From assembly GCA_946807835.1 (NCBI GenBank), contig OX327686.1, forward strand, positions 16,740,001 through 16,804,000: a stretch of 64,000 nt of DNA, in the 5' to 3' direction. Source of the stretch: Ailanthus altissimus (lineage: Eukaryota; Streptophyta; Magnoliopsida; Sapindales; Simaroubaceae). The position numbers and the translations under genes are program-made. Below are positions 39,646 to 50,700 of this stretch, piece after piece. Below the pieces are notes generated by a model. That model was not told the DNA's origin and searched no databases. It saw nothing but the letters and a program-made list of their open reading frames with translations. How positions within the stretch are numbered: position 1 is the first letter of the stretch; each line of letters starts with the position of its first letter.

Positions 39646-40249
39646 TTTTTTTTTAAATTAGATTTTTTTAAATTAATTATAATGTTATTTAAATTAATTA
39701 AATATATTAATAAAATTACATTAATAGAATTTAGATAGATGTAATTTTAATTAAATTAAATAAAGAAAAATTTTCATAAATAGAATTTAGAAGGAATTGA
39801 TCTAATAGATGGGAAAATTTGCTTAAATGACTCATTAATTTTGGTTTATAACATTTTTTATTATTATTGTGAGTACCTTATGTAATTATAATTTATATAT
39901 AATTATTTTGATTTTAATATATAATTAATGTTGATTAATATGTTAGTAATTAATTATTAATTTTGTTTTAATTTTATTATAATAGGTTGATTAATATGTT
40001 AGTAATTAATTATTATAATGTATTATGATTTTTATGTATGTTAAATTAATTATTTCTGTAAATAATATTGTATGTTATATGTAGCATGTTATTTATGAAC
40101 TTTTTTCTTATTATTATTTTTCCTAATATTAATGTATTTTGTTTATTTTTTTTATTGTTACAGGAAAGAGAACGTATCGAAAAAATATAGAATTTCAGAG
40201 CATATATTTTTTCGTGCATCAGTGACGGCTTATGCTAAGATATAGGGTC

Positions 40250-43168
40250 TAAATTGTATAAAAGATAAACTGACACAAAATCAGAAAATATTATTTAGGC
40301 AGACGTGTATGGGGCATTTCTTAGATCTATCAGAGTTGACATTCTCTGGTATTTTGGTGCACGAGTTATTGTTGCGTGAGTTGCATACTTCTAATTTAGA
40401 AGATGAGATGTGGTTTTACATAGGGAGGAAACGCATCCGATTTAGCCGACAAGAGTTTGTACTAATCACTAGATTACAAATGCGAGATTACCCTCCCGCC
40501 CAGCAACTACATAGGAAATTGGGCACTCGATTATGGGATACATATTTTTCTGGGGTAAAGAAATTATCTTACATATTTCTTGATCAATGGTACGCACGTC
40601 TGAATTTGGAGAAAATGGACGATGCAGATGCAGTAAAGTTGGGTTTATTTTATTTTGTGCATCATGTTTTGATCCCATGTGACGAGCGTAGTGGGATTCA
40701 AAATTTTGTTCTATGTTTAGTGGATGACCTTGATGAGTTTAATAAGTATCCATGGGGCAATATTGCATGGACCGTGCTTCATAACTCACTTAAGAAGGCT
40801 GCATTCTAAAAACTTGAGAAAATAAATAGGAAATGGTTTGCACAGAAGAAGTTTGAGAGTTACAATGTGTATGGCTTTTCGTACGCATTTCTGGTATGCC
40901 ATAATTTTCTTGTAATTAACTTTTTTGATCTTAACCAATATATTTATTTTGTATACGTCAAACTTATATTTTAAAAATAATTATATTAGGTATGAATTTT
41001 CGAGGCAATTCCAGTGTGCGGAGAGATTTTTGGTTATTATAATGGTGATCGCTTCCCTCGTATTTTGAATTGGACGACTCGAGGGACTCCATTGTTCAAT
41101 GAGGTTCATGATACAATATTAGGAAAGGATTTGGTATGTGTTGATATGAATGAAAAATATATATATTGGTTTATAACTTTTATTTTATTTTAAACGTAAC
41201 TTAATATGGTTGGTTGATTTATAGATTCTTTCGGTACATCGTAAATTAGTACCAAAAGACCATGAGAAGAAAGAGGCAATTGTGCGACATGTAGGCATTC
41301 TAAGCGGAAGTTATGCTAGGGACTTACCAAATATGTTTGATTACAGCGAGAGCAAGCGCCCTAGGACCTATGCCCATTTCAGCGGCCCTAACGATGATGT
41401 TATGGATGTGGAGGGGGGTGGATATGAATGGATAAACCCACAAATGTCAGCACCAATGGCAGGAGAGCCGGTATATTACTTATTACGTGATTAACTAAAG
41501 AGAAATTTTCATATATTTCTAAATAAGTCATTAACTATGGTTATGTTTCTTGTAGTACGAACACAGTGTATCTGCAGACCATGGCGTAACACATTAGATT
41601 GAGCAACTGCGAGAGGAGATGATTAAGAGATTTGAGCGTACTGAAGCTGCACAAGCTGTACTTCTACAAAGAATAGACAAGGATAGAGATGAAATTTTAA
41701 CAAGTGTTAATCAACTCCGAACCGATCTTACACGGCAGATGCAGTAAATGATGATGTGGTTTAGGTAGTCATGCTCATCCCAACAGAATGAAAGCCATAA
41801 TATGGTAAGCAAAATAAATTTTAAACGTAATAATTTTCCATTACCTTAATTGCAGTTTGATTTATTTTAATATATACATATATTTTAGTTTGGAGAGGAC
41901 ACATCGGCAGGCTGTCAATATAATTTTCAGACCTTAGCTACTGGTCATGATATATTGCCCCAGCCACTGATTGACAGTCCTGCAAGTGTTGAGATCTTGC
42001 CTGCCCCGCATAAGAGAGTGAGTCAATTTGGGAGACCATATAGGCCTGCGTGGTATATGCACACCCCATATACAAATCCACAAAGGATACATGAGAAGAA
42101 GAAATTTGAAATTGAAGTACAACCTCAAGCAGACATAAATCCATTGCAGCAGATAGACTCGACTATCATGGTTGAGTTTCAGGCCTGGATGGACAAGGAT
42201 GAGGGTGTAGTCAGCTTACCTGGGCTAGACGCTAAGCCGGCATGGTTTCGGGAATTGCTACACAACTGGCTGGATGACTTTGTAAGTAAATTATTCAATA
42301 ATTATCTCATTTTATTATTTTCTAAATTTACACATTCACTTAACGGTTATTGTTTCTTAATACAGCATATAAATGAGCATTTGAAGGTGATTCGGCTTAG
42401 GCAATACGGTTGCACTAATGCATTGCCTGAATTGTCCATTTCTGTAGATTCGTACTTCTTTGTGAGTGATGAATTAAATTAATTATATTTTGTTATTTCA
42501 ATTTTATTGATTATTCGATGGCCCTGATTTGTAGGAGACTTTTAGACTTCTTTATGAGCAACACAAAAATGACATGACTGGCATTGTATGGAGTGATGAA
42601 GTGATGGCATATGCTCAAGGCGCTAAAGAAGATTTACTCGGTGCACGTATGTGGATTGAGGTTAATAAGGTAAAATATAATATTTTGTATGAATGTTGTT
42701 ATTTTTGTTTATAACTTGTAGTATTATTTGTAAGACTTATTTGAATTTTATGTAGGTTTATATTCCTGTCAACTACAATCAACAGCATTAGGTGATGGCT
42801 GAGGTGGACATCTTGCATCGGCAAATATTGATCTACGATTCTAGCATCAAGGGATTTGCCGATGGCATGATTGAGAATCATGTCCTGCCATTAGCTACGT
42901 TGTTACCCCGTTACCTAGATGCTTGTAGATTATATGAGCAACGACAAATTACACCTGACTTAACCCCATTTCATATAATTAAATTAAAGGATGGAGTGCC
43001 ACAACAGACAGTGAATAGTAAAGATTGTGGGGTTTATGTTTGTATGTTTATAGAGTTTTTGATATGTTGTCATCCTCTAGATTTTGGTCCTGACCATGGG
43101 TCATTTTTTAGGACCGAAATGGCGATTGACTTATGGAAATGTGCAAAAAAAATAGTAAAAGAAAATTA
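40250..43168 (+). pseudogene. DUF1985-Ulp1 (C48 cysteine peptidase) gene carried by MULE copy 2
   Basis: Multi-exon gene. Approximate exons: 40246-40894, 40990-41133, 41225-41471, 41556-41805, 41889-42282, 42366-42461, 42535-42669, 42756-43168. The first holds an open DUF1985 domain (ATG 40309; MGHFLDLSELTFSGILVHEL, VDDLDEFNKYPWGNIAW). The middle is a coiled-coil-like linker. The last exon is the Ulp1 protease domain with a recognisable triad region: His in NYNQQH (42786-42788), Asp in LIYDSS, Gln and Cys in QQTVNSKDCGVYVC. Ulp1 peptidases cleave SUMO from proteins. Premature stops lie at 40807 (TAA), about 40993 (TGA where Trp is expected), about 41620 (TAG), about 41746 (TAA) and 42789 (TAG directly after the catalytic His, where Trp is conserved). 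Splice sites are largely intact. It ends about 500 bp from the converging transposase gene. As read it cannot give a full protease. Confidence 0.85.
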
Positions 43169-43670
43169 AATTTTGTATGTTTATAAAGTTGTTTTTTTAT
43201 GTATTTTATACATTTATTGTAAATTGTAAAAGGATATTGATTGATTTGGGTAGTGACGGGAGGTCCCCTTTACAGCTAAGAGATGTGAGAAATATTTGAA
43301 GTGTATTTTTTGCAGATTTATGAAATATAAATTTTGAGGAAAAATAGGAAAAACTCTGTCCGTTTTAATCTAGGAATTTTAGAAAATAAAATAAGTTTCC
43401 CATGTTTATAAGAATATATCTAAAAGGAAATTAAGAAACATTTTAGGGTTTGCCTCATGGAATTTCTCAAGGTTGATAGCGAACTTTGTAGGATTCTGGG
43501 TCGGGTTTAAAATATAATTAGCCAAAACATGCATTATTAACAACATTGGGAAAAAAAATATAATAAACTTATCAATTAAACGCAATCTTAAAAAAAATAC
43601 AAATTAACTAGTCAAATAAGGCCCATAACTACATGACTTTAAAATACAAATATAACTCATAAAGAACACA

Positions 43671-46161
43671 TCAACTACTATGTAATGGAATTGGGTTTCG
43701 ACAAGTTTGTCGATTATGTCCATGCTGCTTACAGCGACTGCATACATTCTTCGTAGGAGCCTCACCTTGCGATAGAATTCGATTCTTCCGACGTCTTCCT
43801 GATTGCCGGCGTACTATAGAAGGCTGGATGTCAGCAGCTCTCAACTCCTCTGGAACAATCCAATCTAACGGATGACCAATCGGATTTACTGGTTCACTGT
43901 ATGCACGTGACAAACACTTAGTCATGTAATATCGCGAACAAAGAGTCTAGTACTGGAATATGACCTATCTGCATACTGCAAGTGCATGAGGACACGATAG
44001 TTGCCGTATATCAAACTTTCGACAACTACATGACTTTCCCGGGATGTCCACTATTTCATTTCTTTTTCCATCCTTAACAACAAAATGAGATCGATCTATT
44101 GCATGCACTGTCATGCGAGCGAAATCATCATTGTGCTTCCAAATCTTGTCATGGGCCCAAGTGGTCAAAAAGTTTGACATATTTTCTACAGTCTCACGTC
44201 TCTTAACAAACCATTTTTGCATTAACTCTCGGATCCACTCAATTAAGGCAGTTACCGTCATGGTACGTGCATCCTTCGTAACAGCGTTAATACTCTCTGC
44301 AATGTTGGTGGTCATGATGTCATATCTTCTAAATACTCCCATTGATCGAGCCCATTTTGAAAAACCAACCTCCTCCTCCAAGTATCTCATTGCCTCCGGT
44401 TTTATTTCCCGCATGTTATAAATTTCCCTTTGAAAGTCAGTTATGCGTACGCCTTGGCAGCAACAAAATAGGAGGCCAAATATCCCCCTCCTTTTGTTGT
44501 CTGCGATGGTATCTTATATCGTGCTATCAAATTACACTTCAAGTGATGAATGCATACACCATGATATATATTAGGAAATACCTCTTTAATGGCCTTCTCG
44601 ATACTAGCATGTCGATCAGATATAAATACAAGGTTCTCAAGAACGCCAATAACTCCTCAGAGTTTTTCCATAAACCACTTCCATGAAACATCATTTTTAG
44701 AGTCAGCAATACTCCATGCAAGTGAAAAAATCTGGTTGTTTCCATCCTTGCAAACAGCCATAAACATTGTTCCCAAGTATGCATTTTTAAAAAATGTACC
44801 ATCAACTGCAATAACAGGTCGGATGGAAGACTGGAACCCTCTAATACATAGTCCAAGAGCCATGAAGAAATATTTGAAGTGCTTGCAATCATCAATCTCC
44901 AAATGCATGACTGTACTTGAGTTCTGTTGTTCCAATATATGACAATATGCAGGAAGGAATTATATGAACCCTTTGGAGTACAACGTATCAACACCAATGC
45001 ATGCTCCTTAGACCGTCAAGTAGTAGGGTAAGTTATGTCCACACCAAACTCCTCACGTATGTCTGCTTGGATTTCCTTCGGTCTATAAAGTCGACTCGCA
45101 GATGCAAACTTATTTTTTATAAATTTGTCAATAATCTGAGACTTTGCTTGTCGATGACTATCGCGTAATCGATCTAATTGATACACGTGACTTAAATCAA
45201 TTCTACGCATAATAAAATGTTTCCTTGCATCTGTCGACACTGCACGTAATCGCCATCGACATCTATCATCATCACATTTGATCTCAAAATGATCTTTTGT
45301 CGACCTTGACACTTTAAAGCTCCAATTACCTTTAAGTGCTACCATACTAATAGCCTGGTGAAGTTCGTCTTTGCTATCAAAACTCTTTCCTACAAACACA
45401 TCGCCAATTCCACTACTCAATATCTTATTTTAAATGTCCAAGTCTGATGGTAGTATTGGAGACATAAATGCAAAAGGGTTTTCCGCTTCACAAAAATCTT
45501 TTCTTTTAGCTTCAACATTTAGGGAGCTTGTCGAAACATAACAACGTCTGCCTTCTGCTAAATCATCCCCTTCTAAATTATCAATATTTTTAATATCATC
45601 ATAGTCCCCTTCCACATCCCCAATATTTTCAATGTCATCACAAGCATAATGTGTATAGGCTGGGTTTTCATTAAAGGGTATAGGAGAAACATTGTGATAC
45701 TCGTTCGTTGTGTTTGCAGGAACCACTGCTGGAACTGATAGAGATGTATGGCTCACTTGGTTGCTACCGTTAGCTGACATAAAATGAGCATGAATTGATG
45801 GTGGATTTTGATTGAGGGGCTGTACATCATCTTCACAAACGGGAGCTTTAGGATCCACTGTTATACATAAAAGACAGTACGATCTTCTATTGGCGCTAAA
45901 AAAAAATCGAACATCACTGTCGTTTCTAATCTCAATAGGCTTTAGGTTATACCTCGTTGCATCAATTTTGATTTTCAAAGTCACCTTACAATTTACATTG
46001 TCGACTCCCAAGGTATAATATACTGCATTTAAAAGATCTTCAAAATTAATAACTTTCGGAACCGAAATTCCAAAATTACTATAATCAACATAACTTTCTT
46101 CCCCGTCACTAGAACTCTCCCACTTTTCTCTAAAACAAATAACTATTGCATCATACTCCAT
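43671..46161 (-). pseudogene. mudrA: mudrA-like MULE transposase, nearly full length with scattered lesions
   Basis: Starts at ATG 46161 (MEYDAIVICF...). Order: an N-terminal PB1-like/acidic region to 45433; the MuDR DNA-binding domain (45390-45100; GKSFDSKDELHQAI, CDDDRCRWRLRAV); the transposase core (44935-44560) with VIAVDGTFFKN (first Asp) and VFISDRHASIEKA (second Asp); TTNIAESINAV (Glu, about 44300); a SWIM finger (about 44020-43975; SCSCRK, then LSCPHA); and a CCHC knuckle (about 43715; CSRCKQHGHNRQTC). In-frame stops occur at 45430 (TAA), 45016 (TGA at an expected Trp) and 44657 (TGA at an expected Arg, a CGA to TGA type change). Frameshifts lie near 44945, 44443, 43970 and 43925. Mutator transposases cut at the terminal repeats and make 9-bp duplications. 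Inactive as read, but little decayed. Confidence 0.88.
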
Positions 46162-46224
46162 ATGACCTGAAAAAACAAAAAAAAAATTAGTAAAATTATT
46201 ATTCAAAAAGATAAAATATTTAAA

Positions 46225-46420
46225 AATAAAAAAATGCGCATCGTGGGGGCACATCTCGGGCCCGAGATGGCCCCGAGATACGTACAATATGCGCGCCGCG
46301 GGGCCATCTCGGGTCAGCGGCGTGCACAATATCCGCATCTTGGGGCACATCTCCGGCCCGAGATGTGCCCCCGCAATGCCTAAATTGACGGCCGCCGCAC
46401 CGACCGTCGTCTAGTTTTTG
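46225..46420. repeat. GC-rich palindromic subterminal array, right side of MULE copy 2
   Basis: Built from repeated words: gggcacatctcgggcccgag, gatggccccgagat, gcggggccatctcggg, ggggcacatctccggcccga. It has several overlapping palindromes (cgggcccg; ggcacatct..agatgtgcc). Strongly GC-rich and CpG-rich amid AT-rich DNA. The frame at 46220-46459 (minus) only reflects this composition. It probably belongs to the terminal inverted repeat and could hold transposase-binding or promoter sequences; this is inference. Confidence 0.65.
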
Positions 46421-46829
46421 CCAAACACACTCCAAAACTTGTTTTTGGCCGAATTTCAACGTCTTTTATACCATTCTAACTCATTTAGTTCTTTAATAAC
46501 AACTATTTTTAACTTTAAATTTAAATTTTATCTAATTTCTAACAAATTTAAATTTTCTAATAAAGTTTAGAAAACTTACTCAGTTATTTCTTTGATTTCA
46601 AGCGATCCTCAACAACACTTGATTTTTGTAAGGGCTATCAATAAATTTTGGTTCAGTATATCTCTAAAATTTCGTAAACTAAAAGAGAAGGAAGTTATAA
46701 ATTTGATATAAGAATAATAGTGTTTAAAAATAAGTTATTTGGTTAATAAAATATAATTATTTTATATTTGATTAAAAAATAATAATAAAATAATTAAAAA
46801 ATTATTTGTAAATTTTTTTCAATTAATAT

Positions 46830-48660
46830 TGTACTATTTCACAGAACGAGTGTTATTGAAAAAGTCCCCGAGTAAATACTTGGACCATTTTATACTTTAA
46901 TTAGTTGACCATTTGGACGATTTTAACAATTATTCTTAGGATAATGTGGCCTATAAATTTCTATTACATTCTTTTTAAAAAGTATTAGCTGACCAATCCA
47001 ATAGATTTCAAACAAAAAATTGTAAAAGGCCGATCATCATAAGGAGAAATAGAATTTAAATGGATTAACTTACACGTTTCAAGCATTAAATATTATATTA
47101 TATTTAGCAATTATTTTTTTTAATCTATTTTATTATAAGTTTATTGACTTTAATTTTATTTTATTTTGTGAGATTAAAATTTTCAACTAAACTCCCTTTT
47201 TAGTTAACAGTTCAGACGAGTAACCCTTAACGGGATTCTATGAATTTTGAAATGGCAAAAAAAAAAAATGACTCCAAGCAACACTGTTTGTAATAACCTC
47301 TTTCAACAGACAGAGGTGAGTTTGTGATTACTTGTTTTAGTTATTAAAGTGACTATATTTATCTATATTGTTTAATTATTTATTTTTGAGTAAAACATTG
47401 TTTATTTGTTGCATAGTTAAATCCATCTAATGTGTTGACCTTTACTACAGTTGAAAATAAAGAGATGTTTATGTAGCAACTTTAGCATATTCACATGCCC
47501 ATAGGATCGTATGAGGCACCTTCCATATGAATAAGGCAATGAGGATGATGTCAATGTTGAACCAAACAATATAAATGACAAAAAAAAAAAACATCTCTAT
47601 GATAGATGAAGTTGGGGCTTCGTACACCAACGAGGTAAGCATTGTTAAAGTTATTGACACGTAAATATTAATAATGTTTGTTGTTTACTAAATTCATCCT
47701 TTTTATTATGTCTAAGTGAGACAAACTACGGAGTGGCCATAGACATTTGAACACCATGCAAAGGCTATATAAAATAAGAAGATAAAATAATTTTAATCAC
47801 TATGGGTTGATTTATTTGTGGAGTTCCATCAACAAGATGCTTATATTTGAAAGGAGGTTTGACGAACAAGACTCATTTTTGAGAAATCTTAAAGAATCAG
47901 TCAACCAACATGACACATTTATGACATGTGAAATTAGCAAAATTATACAAAAGATTAGGGGTTGACAAAATGTTATGAAGTTTACACTGATGTCGAACCA
48001 TCTTTAACATCATTTCCGTTTCATCGGGTAAATGGAGGAGTTAAAATATATTCATTAAATTTTTTTTTATTTATGCAATTTTCCTTTTTCATAATATTAT
48101 TAAGTTAATGTCAACTGTGGATCATGATTATGGTGTAAGCAGCAAATATGAATATGGATCGATTATTTATATATGCTTGACATTGATGTCAACTGTGAGC
48201 CAATTTTGGATTCATTTGATATAGTGAATGTTAGCCGGGGAACAAAGTGTGTGCGTCGGCTAGACGCCCATTGGTGTAAGCATGTTCAAAAAGCACCTTA
48301 AGAGAGATTCAAGAGTCAATAGCCCATTCACAAATCATGTGCCCAAGCATGTATATAAGAGAACCGATGCATTACTAGAGCTCGTGATTGATCCATTACA
48401 TCCAATAGATCTAACGCTTATTTCTGAGTACGAGACTTGGATACGTGACATTACCGGCGTTAGTGTTTTACATAGTATTGATGCATGACTTCCTTGGTTC
48501 ATAACATTGAATAACGGAGAATGGTTACAGGATAATTGTTATCATAATAAATTCGTATGTTATGATAAAGTTTTTTTTTTATAATTAAGTTTTGTTGACA
48601 GAAAAAAATGGTTTGTCGAATCAAATTTGAATTTGTTTATTAGTGAAAATCGGTTCTTAG
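46830..48660. other. Decayed coding-like stretch, unassigned
   Basis: No intact gene. A plus frame at 48282-48488 (68 codons, KHLKRDSRVNSPFTNHVPKH, then DLTLISEYETWIRD) and broken segments at about 47700-47990 look like remnants of a transposon-borne plant gene. Tone and composition are a little like the linker of the Ulp1-like gene, but I cannot align them with confidence. The rest is AT-rich. Confidence 0.3.
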
Positions 48661-49760
48661 GTTTCGTCCTGGTTGAACTTGCTCGCGTAAGCTTGGATCT
48701 TCTCTTCATCATAAGCTATGACAGGACTTATAAAACACCAACGCTATTATCGTGATGATCTCGTTAAGGTGGTTTCTGACGAAGACTCTCCAGTACTTAA
48801 GTTAGAAAGGGTATTTGTGATGGAAATCTAGTGAGGAAGGAAGTAAAAATGTGTTTAGAATGAATGGAAAAAAACCTTTCTTTTTATGTGTACATTCCTC
48901 TACTATTTGGGCATCACCTAGAGTATTTGAATGGGCCTTTTTTCACCATCATTTGCTTACGCGTCTTTCTCTTCTTTTTATAACATTGGTCTTCGAAGGA
49001 CATTTTAGGTATTCAGCCTTTGCTATGTTTTATCATATGCCAAATATCTTTCTGTAGATTTTATTTTGGTATGCTTCTGACTTTGCTTTTACTGTGCTTC
49101 TAATACACGCTAAATATTTTTCTACAGATCTTCTTCTGTCATACTTTTGACTCCGCTTCTATTATACGCCAGATATCTTTCTGACATATGTTAAGTATAT
49201 TCTCAACATATTTTTTATACCTGTCTTTGCCGATGGATTTGGTTAAGTGTGAGGCTAAACATAACTTGCTCGAGTCAGTCTTTTGGTAGTCTCTTCCTAT
49301 TCGGCTTGGATGTGATCCAAGATCTTCCTAAGAGCTAATCTTTTAATGACTTCACCGGTTATACCTAATCGCTCTGTTCGGCAAACAACCATTCTAACGT
49401 CTGTTTTAACTTAGTTTCTTCATTTTATCATGTAGGTGTCGAGATGAACCAATTCGGATAGTGTGTAAATGGTGGTCTTGGTCATATTTTCATCGGTTCT
49501 GCCTAGCAGATGTTTTAGGTCACTAATTAGGTTCTCTGATTTTAAGCAAATTCTGCAATGTCTAGCCCTGCTACGACCTAGCCAAGTGGTTATTACTATG
49601 GGCATGCCTGTGAAGTAGGCTATCCCGCAAAGAATGGTGGACTCTGGAAAGGGCTATCTCATAGAAAGACATCTAACTGGGCCTTTGGGGTTCGTCTTTT
49701 GCTTGGGCTAGGAAGCCTTCGACCCAATGGTAATTTTTGTACCATTTTTTGAGGAGGAAC
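48660..49760 (+). repeat. Possible LTR or other retroelement fragment
   Basis: Moderate-GC stretch without coding domains (blocks such as tctgacgaagactctccag, gcccttcgac-like). It resembles a plant Gypsy LTR in texture, but no partner LTR, primer site or duplication is seen. The frames at 48851-49057 and 49420-49605 carry no family motif. Confidence 0.3.
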
Positions 49761-50439
49761 AAGTTTAATGTTGTATCTATAATTCTTATAACACATCATA
49801 TTAATAAGTATTATTCTAAAAGTGGCAAGAAAACTATCTTTAATAGATACTGTAAATATGCATACCTACAGATACCCATTTTCTTGTAAGTTTAATATCT
49901 CATATAACTATAGTTTTATGATTTTCATATTAAGATTAACATAAAATTAGTTATAGGAAATGGTTAACTCGATTTGGAATGAGCATTATCATGACATGAT
50001 ACAATGGCTCAAATGCATAATGAATATTGTCAAATGCAAGTTCATGCTTCATGTGGGGGATTAGGAACACGTGGACACGATATTAATATATATATCATTT
50101 GTTTTTATTTTATGTATATATTTTTTTTTACTTTTAGAATTTTTATAGCATGATGGCATTAATTTACTATTATAATTTCACTTTGAGTAGGTGTGCATTT
50201 CGGTGATTATAAAATCCAACATTGGGTTTTAGCATATGTAGCTATAGTGTGTAGAAAATTACCTTGTTTGACTCATTATTAGGAGTTTCTAAGGTGAATT
50301 ATGCTTGCATGTGAGAGTGATTATTTGAATATCTAATGTATGTCACACACACATCATGCAACAAAAATATAATTCTATTTCAATAATCACATACTGAATT
50401 TAAGTTCTATTAAATTAAAAGAAATATAGATAAAAAATG

Positions 50440-50700
50440 ATATATTTAAGAATATATTGTATAATGATATTTCTTAACAACATTTGCAACTCTTTACAAT
50501 TATGTCATCACTATAATATTTATGAGTTTTTGTCTCATTTCAGATAAGATTCTAATTCTTAAAATACTAAATCTTAGTGCTGACTTAAACACTTTTAGAT
50601 CAAATATAAACTCCTTTAGATTTATAATATATAAAAAGCAACAAGTATAATATCATATAATAAATGTTAATGATTTGTTAAATGTACATTGTATAAATTA
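50440..50700 (-). repeat. Fragment of the same LTR family as the two solo LTRs
   Basis: The block from aacaacatttgcaactcttt through gtctcatttcagataagatt and aaactcctttaga is collinear with about 8925-9110 of the minus-strand solo LTR, allowing several indels. Ends are not defined. Confidence 0.65.

Larger units (their letters stand above)
39082..46820. mobile_element. MULE copy 2: Kaonashi/CUMULE-type Mutator-like element (7739 bp) with Ulp1-like and mudrA-like genes
   Basis: The terminal 19-mers are GGGAAAATTTCACAAATAA at 39082 and, on the other strand from 46820, GAAAAAAATTTACAAATAA. Similarity continues for several hundred bp (tttttattatgcttttttaatc against ttttattattattttttaatc). Flanking 9-mers are aattagtat (39073-39081) and aattaatat (46821-46829), 8 of 9 identical; 9-bp duplications are diagnostic of Mutator. 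Inside are two genes tail to tail, an Ulp1-like gene on plus and the transposase on minus, with GC-rich subterminal blocks at both ends. Kaonashi elements of Arabidopsis and CUMULE of melon are known MULEs with captured Ulp1-like genes. Both genes here carry lesions, so the copy is probably non-autonomous. Confidence 0.9.

Noticed and set aside
44113..44421. 102-codon plus-strand frame (and neighbouring plus frames 44342-44686, 44589-44942)
   Set aside because: They are antisense shadows of the mudrA-like transposase.
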